DNA from: Paralithodes platypus
Taxonomy: Eukaryota; Arthropoda; Malacostraca; Decapoda; Lithodidae
Length of the DNA stretch: 64,000 bases
Reading direction: 5' to 3'
Assembly: GCA_032716605.1 (NCBI GenBank)
Contig: CM064552.1
Coordinates: forward strand, 7,932,525 to 7,996,524
The notes under the pieces are model-generated. The model had not been told where the DNA came from, did no database searches, and worked only from the letters and a program-made list of their open reading frames with translations. Numbering within the stretch: the first letter of the stretch is position 1; every line of letters starts with the position of its first letter. This document shows positions 32,135 through 42,300 of this stretch, one piece after another. Position numbers and translations under genes: made by a program.

Positions 32135-35100
32135 GACAATGAACGGAGGAAGGAAAAACACAGATAAAACAAAAAGGTCCATGTGCCTAAAGGCATCCTC
32201 CATTCATAAAATGTTTGTAACAACTGGATTTAAACATTTGTAGATTGTAAGTTTGTGGAAAGCAATTCGAGGGAAGTGAATTCCAAAGAGTAGTAGCTCT
32301 GGGGATAAATGAATTCTGATAAGCAGAAGTTCTGCATTGTGGAGGAGAAAGTGTAAATTCATGGGCGCTCTCAGCTGCCCTAGTTCTACGGGGAAAGATG
32401 TGGAGAGGCGGCACAATTGAAGCAAGTTCCTCGGAACAATTGCTGTGAAAATATCTAGAATAATGCAAGGGATTTATGACATAGTACTCATTTAGAAATT
32501 AACTGGGGTTAGCATAGCATCTAAAGTGTTGGAATTATAATTGAAGATGGCAAGTGTCTGGTTTGGGACCAATACACTTCAATTATCATTACTTACCCGT
32601 GGGATTTAAACATAATACTCTGTACAGTACTATAATGTCTTTATACAATACTAGATAAATTGTAATAAGCACAATTTGGTATTCATAACTTTCATAAATT
32701 TCATTAGTTAGGTTTATTTGTACAGTAAATTAATTGGTGGGTTGTTGAAAACAAATATGAATTAACAATGTTACGAGACTATTAAATTTATATACTGTAT
32801 GTCTGTAATGCCTTTCAGTAGGTTCCAAGTAGGTCAAAGATCTATCAGAACTATTAGAGAAATAAGGAGTTGAGTCCTCATATTGAACATTAAATTGCAT
32901 GATTCCAGACAATAGGATGCTAGCTTATGATACTTTCTGTATTGTTTTTTTCTTGCACATAGCCCATTCCATATTACAGTACTTTACTGTCTATACTTTA
33001 AATTTTAGTCTTATTTTTTCCCACTCATTCCTACATACGAACCTTTACTCTTGATTTGCTTTAACCCCTAAGCACCTGGAAAAATTACAAGTTTCGTAAC
33101 AATTTAACCTATTTTTCTCTATAAAGGAAAGGGATTGGGAAGAAACTAAGAACTTATGATGAAGCATGGTCTCTATACCTCAAATAGACACCAAAGATTC
33201 ATAGCTTTCTTCATGTTCCTGTGACAATGAGTTGAAATTGCAGTTTTGTCTTATTTTGGGGGGTTGAAAATGATCAACAAATCATGGAGGATGTCTGATG
33301 GCGTGATTGTCACAAGAGAGTGTCAAGCAATACCGCCATCAACTAAACAGATCCACTAAAAATGTGTGGGTGAGTCTCTCCCACTCCAGATGCCACTCGC
33401 GGTAAAAAGGCCTCTGCGTCCTATGGCATCTCCCGGCGTCTAAAGGGAGGATGGTTAACTTTTTGGTTGATTTTTTTTTTCTCATTTATTTATTATTTTT
33501 CTAGTTTCCTCCCTAGACTTCCATCGAACTAAAAAAAAAGAAATCCATTAAATCCCCCTTCTTGATTAATTTGTAAATTTTTCGGAAGAAAAATTTCCTG
33601 GCCGAAGGCCGGGTCTTACAAAATTACAGGCTCACTATCGTTCGCCAGGGAAAAAATTTACACTTAAATAGCACGGAAGGTCTTAATATTGACAAGGAAA
33701 TGGAGCGTAAGGTCTTAAAATTGACAAACTAATGGGGCAAACATCTTAACCCTCTCACGTTCTTGGCGCAATTTTGAGCCTATTAGGGATACTTTAAAGC
33801 CTTTATTACCATCAGGGGTATTTAGAAACCTTTACTTTAGTTACTTTAACCTCTGCAGTTGTCTTTGAGTTAGCTGTGGGCAGAAAACTAATTTTGGAGA
33901 GGTAATTATAAGAGTGAGAGAACTATTTCTTATTGCTAATCTGGCAACCTCTGCGTCATATGGTCGTGAGAGGGTTAAAATCTGAAAACGAATAGGGCTA
34001 ACCATGAGGGAGAAGGGGATCTATAGATAAGACCCATCTCCCCTTAAGGGTTAAAGTGCTGTTAGCTTTATGTAGTGCTATGCTTTTCATACCTTTTTTT
34101 TATCCATCCTCTTATCCAAGATTGTTATGGGTGTACCTGATCTTGGAGCTGATCTATCTGTAAGGATGACTAGCCAGGTATTGGATCATTACGGTAATGG
34201 ATTAAGTCAATATATTTATATATTCGTTTTTAAAAAGGTAAATAATCATTAAATAAATAATTACAATGTATAGTGGTTTTTATATGTAATGTTACTAAAG
34301 GGTATATAGTATATACTGTACATACTATTATTAATAGTTAATACTGCTACTACTGTACTATAGTACTATAATCACAGTTGTAATTATAACTAGTCTACGA
34401 AATCCACCTATTTCAGCTGTACGCATGGAAACAATTTAAACTAGACTTTAAATCTTACTAAATTGCTGGTAATACGATATGATCTATTATTTACCCGTTT
34501 CTTTATTTTGTATTATATATACCCGATAGCACTATCGTTAGTGAGTGCTATTTGTATTTTGTACTATTGTTAATGTCTTGTCAAGTTGCAAATTTGATTC
34601 TAATAGAACATTTTGACACTAATTGTAGTTTCTTTATTCTTGCAGAGTTTAGTAAAATTTACCAGAACGTCCCAAATTGACTAATTCCTTGAACGTGACG
34701 ATAGTGCGTCATTATGTGTGTGATTAGTTTGCTTGGGAAATGATTAACTTGCTCATGTAGTAATGTTCACCCTATGTGATGGATTGTGTTTTTATTTCAA
34801 ACAAATATTTTAGTAAGCGTTATTTCCACATAGCAATTTTGATAAGTTATTTTACCTTTATGTTGTATCGTCCCAGTTTTGGGTTGTTTAGTTTGCAAGT
34901 TTTACGATTTTAATTATATTTTTATAATTTTTTTATTAGTTTTTTTATAATTTTTTATTATGCTGTTCCTTTTTAACGTGGGGTTTAGTGTTTGGAAATA
35001 ATATAAAATATGTCCAATCTAATAATCGTTAAACTCGTAATATGATTTAATCTGTTTTTTGGCATGTGAAGGGTAGGCTAGCTCATCCATATGCGGTGTT

Positions 35101-38100
35101 CCATTTAGAATGCATAATCTAAAAGAAATAAAAAATCCCTACCCATAACAATTTATTCAAGTTGGATAAATAGAGGTTGTGTTAATATATACGATGGTCA
35201 AGGTATATTTTGACACCACTAATAAAGCTCTTCTCATTATCTAATTGGCGTTTGTTCATCGATATCGTGTAGTAAATAGGCAAACGCTTACTAATTGGCT
35301 AGTCTACCTTAAGCTTTGGTTCACCTAATGGCTGCTCTAAGCTACATATATTGTATATATAGCGTAATGGTTAGTGCGTAGAATTTTGGTGTGAGTATCC
35401 TAGGTTCGAATCCTTGGAGTACCACATTTATTCATTAGTTTTAATTTCATTGATTTCATCAATTAGGTTTATTTGGAGTTAATTGGTGGGTTGGTAATAA
35501 TATATATATATACTGTATATATACTGTATACATGTACAGTATATATAGTATATATACATATACACAGTATACACACACACATACCTCCCCGTGGCGTAAC
35601 GGATAGCGCGTCTGGCTCACAACCAGAAGGTCCCGAGTTCGAGACCCGGGCGGGGAAGAGATATTTGGGCAAGTCTCTTAACGGTGTAACCTCTGTTCAC
35701 CTAGCAGTATAAATAGGAACCTGGTATAAGTGGACGAAGTTGTGACGTCCCATCTGGGGTTGGTGATCGGTTACAAGGTGAGATGGGTATCGTACTGGTC
35801 AACCTAAGCCTTCGGGTGAGACTGGTACCGTACAGATTAACTCTAAGCCTTCGTTTCCAAATGTCGCCAATTGGCTAAAATACAGACTACACGCACATCC
35901 ACAGCCATTCCAACGATACATAAACACTTAACATGCATTTCACGCAATACATTCCCAGTTAAGGAGGCGCGATAATAATGAGCTTAGCTCGCATTACGTG
36001 GATTCCCCTTGATGAACAAGTGAGTGAGTGGATTCCCCTTGATGAACAAGTGAGTGAGTGAATAACACACACAGTGGTTCTCCGAAGTACTTGGTCCCAA
36101 ACTACGCAAATTCCAAGTACACTGACCTTTTAGTAAACAGTCATATTTTCAATATTGATTCCTCCTCAATAAAATAACATGCTTATTTAACCATAAATGG
36201 TCGCATCCCCCAAGGGGAAGACAACAATGATGCTGGCATCATATGAAGGTTTCTATACCTTAACAATGTTCCGCAGTGAATGGGCGTTTTCCTTCCCACC
36301 AGTTGACCCTACCTTGGGAATAATAGTGGGACAAAGTTCAAAATAACCCTGTGGCCTTGTAAATATTGTTCCCTATGATATGGAAATGAGTTACTTGAGA
36401 AGTGCGTGCGGAGTTACATGGAGGGATAGACAGACGAAGGAGGTGTGGTGTGGAGGTAGATGTGCTGGAAAGTGTGAAAAGGAACAACTTGAGATGGTTC
36501 GGCCATATGGAACGTATGGAAAGCGAGAGATTGACTAAGAGGGTGTACGAGAGCGAGGTGGAAGGACAGAGAGGGAGAGGTGGAATGAAGGCGGTGCTGG
36601 TTGGGAGGAGGGTCGTCGACTGACTGGGGACAGAGGTGCATGGGGCGGTTCGTTCGTGGCCACCCCTTCGGGGATTGCGGCATCAGGCAATAGATAGATA
36701 GATAGATAACTGTGGTTGGAGTCAGCAACTATATGTGCATCACTATAACAACACTAATGGTATCTAACAGGGAGCTGAGAAGAAAAAAACATCCAGACTG
36801 ATACAATCTGACATCTAAATGGCTTACAATCTGACATCTAAATGGCTTGTATGACATTGCCTTTAGGTTCTGTTCCTGCATGTGGTTGTTGATGGGTGTT
36901 GGTTTGGTGTGTAATTATAATTCATGTATTTGCTGTGGTCATTGCTTGTTTATGAATAATGTTATAATCTTAGAATCCCATTCTATTTGAAGATAAGTTT
37001 CCCTATGTATCACCTCAAACCTCTGGTTTGAGATGTAAATTAAAGAAAATTAGTCAATAAATCTACAACTTGTTTACACATTTTAGTTTATTGTCTTTTG
37101 TGAATATTGAAGGCAAGTGTCAATTTTAACATTTAGGTTTTAATGTAGTCATCAAGACTCTTCCTGCACTGCTTTGTGATTTTGCCACCTTTACCTTTGC
37201 TCCAATCCGCGCCTATCTACACGCTATACATATGTTCAATGAAATCTGACTGACCTATTTCTGACCTGTCCCCCCACTTTCTCAACACACCATTGGTCTC
37301 CTAGCCTTATAAGTGGCATTCACTCAGAAGGCTAGTATAAAATCTCACATCATCATCTATAATGCCATGCTTCCTCCTTGGAAACTACTCACTAAAGCTT
37401 GCCCAAGGCAGAAATGTCTCACTGCTACTTTGTCCAAACATACTTCATGCAAACTATTTGGCATTTAATTCCCAGAGCTCGTACTTAAATTACCTATTAC
37501 TTAGTCCATCCAGCCTTTTTATGCCAGATACCATTCTTAAATTTGTGCATCTCTACACTGTTCAGTTTGGAGAGGCCCTCATTACTTTCTACCCAGGTGT
37601 CTCTTCCTTACAAGTGTTACGGAGCATGTCACTGATCCTCAGTGACTTGACTGATCATTCTTCCTTCAAATTATGAGCATGCTGTCTATACTATTCTCCT
37701 TTATTTTACTCTTCATTCTCCCATATAATTATGCATTATATTGTACAGCTTCTAAATATTCAGGTCTTTGATTTCACCTATTCCTTATTTCTCAGTTTTG
37801 TGCCCCATGGTTCCCTAGTGTCTTGCTCTCACAGCCCACTGGCACAAGTCGGCCTTTCTCTCTCTGGCGTAGGGATGCGGCGACCCCACCGCCCGCTACT
37901 TTGGTGGTGCAATCAGCTTCTGGAGCAGTGGACCACTGATTCCTATCTTCAGAAATTCCTGTGCTTGGTATGCTTCCAGCCAGGGCCCCACTTGGGTAAA
38001 TAAAATAGCAAAATAGTGGTGGAACTGCCATTCAGGTGAGGGACTGCTCTGGGTCTGCTCCTTCAGTGTTCATGGTCATAATTCACTTAGTGGAAATGGC

Positions 38101-38827
38101 ACTGTGGAGTGTGTCAGTCGGGGCATGTCTGGGAGCCTGGAGGCAGTAGTTTCTGCCATGGCCATCCCTTCTGGGGAGCATCCTCTGGAAGCAGGGTGTC
38201 AGATTTGATGGTGATGATTATGTTTTCACAAAACCTATTTTTGTTTACATTGACCTTTAACATTGTTCACACCCTATTAAAATCTATGACCACTTAATAA
38301 AATTCCCCCACACTTTTTGTCCAGATGAAAACATTGTGTATAGATTGGAAAGCTGTCATAATTTTAAGGGATTGTTGTCATAGGCATAAATTTGTGGTCT
38401 CGTTGAGTACCGCAGGGAAAGATATGAAGAGATGCCACAATTTAAGCAAGTTCAACTGAACATTTATCATCAATGTATGTATAAAGCAATGCAAGGGAAA
38501 TAGATTATTTGTATTGATTGTGTTAGTAATTATTGACTTGTTTCTTGTTATATGATTGAAAGTGTTAAATGGCCTAATTTGCATTAGTAAAGTCAAGTAA
38601 CTATTAAAAATATCTCCTTCCCTTTGCCAGTGGACAAGATGGTGCACATGGTAGGATCGTACGCCCCTAAGGAGGAGATCCAGTCGTATACCACACCGAT
38701 GGAGGACGCCCCCTCTGGTCTGATCGCCCGGGGACACTACACCGTCAAGTCCCTCTTCACCGATGACGACGGCAACGAACACCTCAAGTGGGAGTGGTCT
38801 TTTAACATCAAGAAGGACTGGAACTAA
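19127..38827 (+). CDS. RhoGDI: Rho GDP-dissociation inhibitor (RhoGDI), 4 coding exons
   Basis: Joined exons 19127-19307, 23502-23626, 28374-28473 and 38631-38827 total 603 nt: 200 residues plus TAA. Phases 1, 0 and 1 match at every junction and all introns are GT-AG. RhoGDI is a cytosolic chaperone that extracts prenylated Rho, Rac and Cdc42 from membranes and blocks GDP release. The N-terminal arm (residues 1-60) is acidic and has the NYKPPPEKTLEEM segment that contacts the GTPase switch regions. The immunoglobulin-like sandwich that holds the prenyl group follows, with MELDLTG (about 83-89), REIVTGLKYVQRT (about 117-128), MVGSYAPK, FTDDD (about 178-182) and the C-terminal IKKDW. Length and every landmark fit animal RhoGDI. 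The introns (4.2, 4.7 and 10.2 kb) are full of transposons but the coding sequence is intact. Confidence 0.97.
19356..19465. mobile_element. Truncated TTAA MITE, family C
   Basis: TTAA CCCTCTCTATC at 19356, then GGGTTGCCGATTAGCAATCAG and GAGTTCTCTCAATCTTATAA, match the first 100 bases of the full MITE at 24032-24255. The other end is missing. Confidence 0.65.
19585..19660 (+). repeat. tRNA-like SINE head
   Basis: GTGGCAGAGTGGTCTTGCC resembles a pol III A box and GGGTTCGAATCCC a B box, 30-odd bases apart. The acceptor stem does not pair well and a non-tRNA body follows, so this is read as a tRNA-derived SINE, not a functional tRNA. Confidence 0.5.
19803..20066 (+). repeat. Possible SINE-like repeat with A tail
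   Basis: A GC-richer block (GCTTGGGGAGTGAGACTGTG through GACCGAGAGGGAGTATTTGG) ends in a 17-base A-run at 20051-20067. The tail suggests retroposition. No second copy was found in this window, so the family is unproven. Confidence 0.35.
20159..21668. mobile_element. TA-flanked pogo-like element, CAGTCCATCCTC termini
   Basis: TA CAGTCCATCCTC at 20157-20170 and GAGGATGGACTG TA at 21657-21670 are inverted, and both continue into AAATTGCGAG/CTCGCAAATTT. Inside is a direct duplication carrying two SINE copies (20251-20515 and 20575-20842). No transposase. Confidence 0.75.
20251..20842 (+). repeat. Direct duplication of a 265-bp block carrying a tRNA-Arg-like SINE
   Basis: CATTAATTACTCCTTCCATC begins both blocks (20251 and 20575, 324 bp apart), which stay nearly identical to GTCGGTTGGTGGAGGTAACA. 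Each contains a tRNA-like head (TGCGCAATGGATAAATACAC, TTTCGG in the anticodon position, TAGGTTCGAATCCCTGGA) and the body ATTTCATCAATTGAGTTTAG. Relatives: 35370-35505 (+), 43085-43330 (-), 49925-50080 (-) and 51778-51832 (-). Confidence 0.8.
22235..23113. mobile_element. Non-autonomous TA-flanked element, GGGTAAGACGGGG termini
   Basis: The termini GGGTAAGACGGGGTAATTTC (22235) and GAAATTACCCCGTCTTACCC (to 23113) are next to TA on each side (22233-22234, 23114-23115). The interior palindrome at 22416-22462 (GGCGAAATTATCCTGCCGGG and complement) mirrors 12104-12150 in the large relative at 10999-16101. It also has a GTGCGGGTGTGG minisatellite (22678-22800) and three units of AACCTAAGCCAAACTAGCT (22968-23025). 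Confidence 0.85.
23502..23626 (+). CDS. RhoGDI: RhoGDI coding exon 2
   Basis: Acceptor CCCTCAG ends at 23501 and the donor GTTAGA starts at 23627. With the one base carried over it reads D, then HGNFNRVLVRKLVLVAEG and MELDLTGEVNKLKDSS, to FIIK. This is the first strands of the prenyl-binding sandwich. The open reading upstream to 23189 is intron. Confidence 0.95.
23790..23875. repeat. Imperfect inverted repeat
   Basis: TTTATTGATAACGTTTCGCAG (about 23789) is followed by CTGCGAAATGTTGTCAATAAA (about 23832), an imperfect 21-bp stem, and the flanks extend it (ATATGAGGAGGAGCAC against GTTCTCTTCATATGG). It is a small fold-back element, unclassified. Confidence 0.6.
24028..24259 (-). mobile_element. 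TTAA MITE, family C (copy 1)
   Basis: TTAA at 24028-24031 and 24256-24259 bounds 224 bp with inverted ends CCCTCTCACGAC and CCCTCTCACTTTC. The copy at 33750-33974 (225 bp) is its near-identical reverse complement. Non-coding. Confidence 0.88.
24400..24812 (+). repeat. AAC-tailed dispersed repeat (copy 1)
   Basis: From GTGATGGGCTGGTCTATCAG to GGCTGTTCGGCCAGGCAGCT and an (AAC)n tail. The same 400-bp unit lies inverted at 51045-51465. Tail fragments occur near 26995 and 44478. The microsatellite tail suggests a SINE-like retroposon. ORFs across it are not conserved as proteins. Confidence 0.75.
24818..24870. repeat. AT/ATGC microsatellite
   Basis: (AT)n with ACATGCATGCATGCAT and (CATA)n follows the AAC tail. 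Confidence 0.9.
24905..25905 (-). mobile_element. Broken LINE RT fragment split by a TTAA MITE
   Basis: On the - strand, 25905-25637 gives KVEKFVCIVCKGELVFK and EALEMVDKFCYLGE, RT thumb-type motifs. After the MITE (25207-25636), 25206-24905 gives KGKVYVLCVKSAKTY, SESWPVKV, GWFGHVERM and RGRARKTWDQ, the usual C-terminal block of this LINE type. Removing the MITE and one TTAA joins LPLKGKVYVLCV in frame. Other frameshifts exist (near 25140). Pseudogene. Confidence 0.8.
25207..25636. mobile_element. TTAA MITE, family B (copy 2), inside the LINE
   Basis: TTAA at 25207-25210 and 25633-25636 bounds 422 bp, the same length as the copy at 18461-18882 and nearly the same sequence, ending CGCTAGACAAGGG. 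It sits within the LINE RT frame. Confidence 0.88.
25945..26910 (+). mobile_element. LINE C-terminal remnant, interrupted
   Basis: NLAETHHNTLQTIQNKALKI, ITGCTATTPTEYLHQETKVL and NYERHTNSRRSLYKPTPHTT are readable at 26140-26350. After about 200 bp of AT-rich sequence (26370-26570) comes HLARLRYNHHPTLISSQ-type sequence at about 26750-26840, with CPGC-like cysteines. This matches the post-RT region of jockey-type LINEs. Frameshifted and stop-ridden. Confidence 0.65.
27664..28150. mobile_element. TTAA-bounded element, diverged family B relative
   Basis: TTAA at 27664-27667 and 28147-28150, with ends CCCCTTATCAGGGG and, inverted, CGCCTTACAAGCGGG. Internal GCCCGACTTAAGTC and GCCCGACTTTAGTCCG resemble the CGACTTAGGTCG block in family B. 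The 132-codon ORF here is incidental. Confidence 0.6.
28374..28473 (+). CDS. RhoGDI: RhoGDI coding exon 3
   Basis: Acceptor TTTCAG ends at 28373, donor GTGAGT starts at 28474. It encodes EGISYKIRIEFHVQREIVTG then LKYVQRTFRKGIL plus one base. It carries the conserved REIV-GLKYVQ strand of the hydrophobic pocket. Confidence 0.96.
29406..30483. mobile_element. TA-flanked pogo/Tigger-like element, CAGTGGTCCCTC termini
   Basis: TA CAGTGGTCCCTCGCGTTTAG at 29404 and CGCTAAATGAGAGGGACCACTG TA ending 30485 are inverted. Internal TTTGGCGA/GTTTGGCGA motifs repeat inside each end (29505, 30415-30450). The interior of 1.1 kb has no transposase, so it is non-autonomous. Confidence 0.85.
30895..30985 (-). 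repeat. tRNA-like SINE head, minus strand
   Basis: On the - strand: CCATGCCACGGGCCGGGTAG, CTCGTCTGGCTGTTGATCAA and AGAGTCGGCAGTTCGATCCC. It has A-box and B-box-like blocks around a TTGATCA loop. A + strand relative is at 47250-47320 (GTCAGCTGCTGATCAAAGAG). Confidence 0.6.
32092..32470 (-). mobile_element. LINE 3' terminal fragment, minus strand, with T-run
   Basis: The - strand reading from 32468 gives HSNCSEELASIVPPLHIFP, NSFIPRATTLWNSLPSNCFP and NLQMFKSSCYKHFMNG, the usual C-terminus of a non-LTR RT. A T-run of about 36 bases (32093-32128) follows, equivalent to an A-run on the element strand. A shorter relative is at 38385-38480. Confidence 0.75.
33610..34047. repeat. Dispersed repeat copy interrupted by a TTAA MITE
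   Basis: Matches 17640-17776 and 18385-18456 (AAATTACAGGCTCACTATCG, GGAGAAGGGG). The MITE 33746-33978 splits it. Confidence 0.65.
33746..33978 (+). mobile_element. TTAA MITE, family C (copy 2)
   Basis: TTAA at 33746-33749 and 33975-33978 with inverted ends CCCTCTCACG and CGTGAGAGGG around 225 bp. It is the reverse complement of 24032-24255. Confidence 0.9.
35370..35880 (+). repeat. Two tRNA-derived SINEs in a row
   Basis: First (35360-35500): GCGTAATGGTTAGTGCGTAG, TAGGTTCGAATCCTTGGA and the ATTTCATCAATTAGGTTTAT body, same family as 20251-20842. A TATATA/CAGTATA microsatellite follows. Second (35584-35880): CCCCGTGGCGTAACGGATAG, CTGGCTCACAACCAG and GAGTTCGAGACCCGGGCGGG make a tRNA-like cloverleaf, with mismatches at the base of the acceptor stem and in the T stem, then a non-tRNA body (CTCTGTTCACCTAGCAGTAT). 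That body argues for a SINE over a tRNA gene. Confidence 0.65.
36001..36062 (+). repeat. Exact 30-bp tandem duplication
   Basis: GTGGATTCCCCTTGATGAAC plus AAGTGAGTGA is present twice, head to tail. Confidence 0.9.
36390..36710 (+). mobile_element. LINE C-terminal fragment with GATA tail (copy 1)
   Basis: SYLRSACGVTWRDRQTKEVW-type and LRWFGHMERMESERLTKRVY with VEGQRGRGG, then GHPFGDCGIRQ-type and a (GATA)n tail at 36690-36710. The same tail and protein block recur at 61899-62480. The 3' microsatellite tail is typical of RTE-like LINEs. Confidence 0.75.
37350..38030. other. Unassigned intron sequence with weak LINE-tail similarity
   Basis: 37360-37450 (CTTCCTCCTTGGAAACTACT, GGCAGAAATGTCTC) resembles 39835-39915, itself a - strand LINE tail. 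37800-38000 has a short GC-rich block without an assignable protein. Confidence 0.35.
38631..38827 (+). CDS. RhoGDI: RhoGDI coding exon 4 (terminal)
   Basis: Acceptor TTTGCCAG ends at 38630; the frame completes V and reads DKMVHMVGSYAPKEEIQSY, then SLFTDDDGNEHLKWEWSF and NIKKDWN, stop TAA at 38825-38827. FTDDD and KKDW are family landmarks. The last 55 bases of coding sequence are the first unit of a degenerate tandem array that continues into the 3' region. Confidence 0.97.
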
Positions 38828-39370
38828 GGGGGGAGACTTAGCAGAACCTGGCACGGTTTTAATGGATAGGTTCAATGTGGAATTATTTTATGCTAACAAA
38901 TTGTATACCGGCATGGAATTTGCAGGAAAAAGAAGTGGAACTAAGGGGAAATGCTTATTCAAACATCAAGAAACTTAGGCCTGGTTTTAATTCCTAACTT
39001 ATATTATATATAAATAAAGGATGTTATATACATCAAAAATTTAATTCATGAACTTTTGCAACGAACACCTCAGGTGGTAGTGGTCCTCCAGTATCAAATA
39101 GGACTAGGGGATGCTTAATCAGTGTTGGCCTCAGTTTTAATTAGCTTAAATTATGTACAAATGAGGAACTACTCTACAACAAAAATTGAGCTTATGGACT
39201 TGGAAAGAACACAAGTCTGGAGCTAATGAGGGAACACTTGCTCAAATCAGGGCCCAGTTCAATTAGAAGCTTAAATCTTGTACAAATGAGGAACATATTT
39301 ACAGCTAAAATATAGAGTTTGTGGGCCTTGCAAGACCCTCAACTCTCTAAATGGTGCTTAAATTAATGTC
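38773..39370 (+). repeat. Degenerate tandem array seeded by the last RhoGDI codons
   Basis: GCAACGAACACCTCAAGTGG at 38773 (coding) recurs as GCAACGAACACCTCAGGTGG at 39059. AGGACTGGAACTAAGGGG at 38814 recurs as AGAAGTGGAACTAAGGGG near 38930. CAGTTTTAATTAGCTTAAAT and TGTACAAATGAGGAAC recur at about 39132-39165 and 39250-39290. About four to five units of 120-150 bp are visible. A polyadenylation signal AATAAA lies at 39013-39018 within the array. Confidence 0.75.
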
Positions 39371-42300
39371 AGGCATTCAGTAGGTAACCTATTCCATAAT
39401 CTCCAAATAGGGTTACTTAGGTATCATTAAATAATGAATTGCTTAAATTGCCAAAGAATAGACTTTGTGTATCAACCAGGTAGTGAAACGTATTAGTAAG
39501 AACATTTTTACAACCGCCTTTTTCTTTTTTCTTACTTACCAGTGTAATTGTACGGATGAATGTGAGGTATAATGTTGGATTTCATATGGTGTTTTATGCT
39601 CAGGCATTATGACAATAGGAGTTATAGTATGTAAGATGAGTATGGGGGTTGCCTGTCTTGGTATTGTTTGCTATGACATTGGCAGCAGGGGCCTGTTTTC
39701 CAAAATAAGTTCCATCATTATGGCGTGGTAATTTGCTGTACTCCTTGCCAGTCAGTATGATATGTTAGTTGTAATTACTGTGAGAAGTAATGGAGCATGA
39801 TTATTGTATTTTCATTTCATCATCATCTCCGACGCTATGTTTCCCCCTGGGAAACCCCCGTTAAAGGATGACCATGGCAGAAATGCCTCCAGGTTACTTT
39901 GTCAAGACATGCCTCCTTTGCCTGTGCCACAATGCCCCTTCCACTACGTAGAAGTTTTTCTTCAATATATTTTTCTACTTTCTTTTTCCATACCATAGGT
40001 GGTCTTCCACTGCTAGCTGTTCCACTCATCTGACTCTCATACATCTTTCTTGGCATTCTGTCTTCATCCATTTTCTGAACATGACCATACCACTTCAAAG
40101 TACAGTACTTCTCTTTATCCACTCAACCACCTCCACAATCAATACCCAAAGCTTGCTCTTCCTTCCAAAGGACTCATACACTTACTTCTTGACTAACCAT
40201 TCTTCCTTTCAGAATACTATCAAGTTAATTTATATTACAAAAACCAGCATATCATATTGACTGGCTAGGAATACAGTAAAACTAGGGTAATTATGGGTTT
40301 TGTGTAGGAATACAGGCCAGTGACCTTTGCTGATATTATGCTGCCATGGGTGTTTTTTCCATTCACTTATTAACATGAAGCGTAGGTGCGGTTGCCCCCT
40401 TGTTCTACGGTTACAGGGCTACTTTTATGTAAGCTATTTTTTCGATTTGAGTATATACTAAGCAAACTACAGTCTCAACCTATGAAGTCTGTGTTTGAGT
40501 TTATTACTATGCAGAAATATAGGTAAAATAGGGTAAGTAATAGTAGTTCTGTATCAGCTAGATGTGTGGGTGACTGTACATCAGGCAACTAAAAATATGA
40601 CTATACTTTCTTGCTTTTCTTTCAATTGTTCAATATTTGCCCTGAACATGCTTAGTTATGTGCACCCGGTAGAATTATTATTTAAGCATAGCATACAATG
40701 TCCCTATGAGTAGACTTTTCTAATCACCATATAGCAGATTCCCCCCTCCCCTGTTCACTGTTTGTTGCATACCCTTGTTGTGAAACTGCCACAATGAGCC
40801 TTTTGGTGTGATGGTGACGTTCTTCATTTTGGCTATCATTAAACAATTTTAGTTGGCATAGGAAGGATCTGTGATTATCAGAGGATTAACTGAGGATAAC
40901 AATTATAATCACTTGTTTTTCGTCTAAGATTAAAGTGTAAAGTGTAGTCTGTTAACATTTGATTCCTAGAGGTCCTCCCTAAGCTAGATAAAAACCTATC
41001 TAGTGCTAGCGTAAACAAATGAAAACTACTCCATCGCATAGAAGCGGATAAGCGCAACAACAAACTGGATGAAACGCACAATTTCCTCTTTAAGCCTCCA
41101 GTTACGATGTTGGTAGTACAACCTAGTCCCAGGGTCATTTTTTCAAGCGTATTAAACCCTTTAGTCAATTATCAAAAGTAAATTTAAACTGGTATTTTTT
41201 TTTCCATGTGCAGTTTATAGATAGTGTGAATTATAGAGTAGAAGCATTTGTAACTTATATATGTGGTAATTAATGAAGTGAAAATAGTACTACATGTGAT
41301 ACTCCAATTTTATTTTACAGGAGCTAGACCAAAAATACCGGATTGAAAAAATGGCCCCTAGAGTGGTGATATTAGGTGTGTGGCCACGGTGCTCAGTGGA
41401 ACCAGATGTGATGACCAATTTATAGAGCAATTTTCTAGTCGGTTGCTTTTGAGATGCAGAACTCGACCTAATGCTAAGCAAAATATACAAGCTTCATGGT
41501 TTGTTATATTGATGAAGACCTCCACCTGATGCTAAGGATGATATCTTGATATTTTCAAGGTTTTGGACCAATCGTATTGATCAAGAATTTTTGTAAAAGA
41601 TTATTATGCTCTTGTACAAAATGTATTGAGCAACAAGCTTGTCATTTCGAAAGCAAGTGATTAAGAAAATATATGACAAGCGTATCTAGGCTACTTACTG
41701 GTACTGTGCTAGGGTGTGTTAACCTTTACTGAATTTTGTGCCACTTTCATAACTGCCTGATCTTGATTGAATTCTAATCATTGACAACAACAGAACTAAT
41801 TTTCTCCCAAGAAGGAAGCATAGGTCTCGTAACTCTGGTTGAGATTGGTTGAAATCAGGCAAACCAGAAAAATTTCACAAAATTTGCTCCGGACAGAACT
41901 GCCGACCCTCGTGTTCCTCTTGACCCTCGCCTTGCTTACATTTGAGTTTCCTGCATTAATCCTGTCAGTCAGGTGAAGATGTCTTGACTTTATTTATGAT
42001 ACTGCCAGACGATTTTATCAAGTTTATGAAGGACCTTTTGAGATTTTTGTTGTAACCCTGGAATTGTAAGTTACAGTGTCTATATAGTATCCTTAGAATC
42101 AAAGGTTAAAATATCTCCAATAACCCTCTGTGACAGGTGCTTCCATAGTTGAATAAAAAAAACTCTTGATGGTGGTAGAATAAAGCACAAGTTTACTTCA
42201 CTTGATTGAGAGTGTTAGTAAACCGTAGATGATGTTCCTTATTATCAGTATTGTATAAATGTATACTTGCTACAAGTTTAGGTTATTTGGAGACCATGTT

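Larger units (their letters stand above)
28474..38630 (+). other. RhoGDI intron 3 (10.2 kb)
   Basis: Contents: TA element (29406-30483), SINE heads (30895-30985, 35370-35880), poly-T and LINE tail (32090-32470), TTAA MITE (33746-33978) in a dispersed repeat, LINE tail with GATA microsatellite (36390-36710), LINE-like fragments (37350-37680, 38380-38480). 28560-29400, 31000-32090, 32520-33590, 34050-35360 and 36720-37340 show only AT-rich intron sequence. Confidence 0.85.

Noticed and set aside
35584..35658. Functional tRNA gene
   Set aside because: A near-cloverleaf with CAC in the anticodon position, but the acceptor and T stems have mismatches and a SINE body follows directly.
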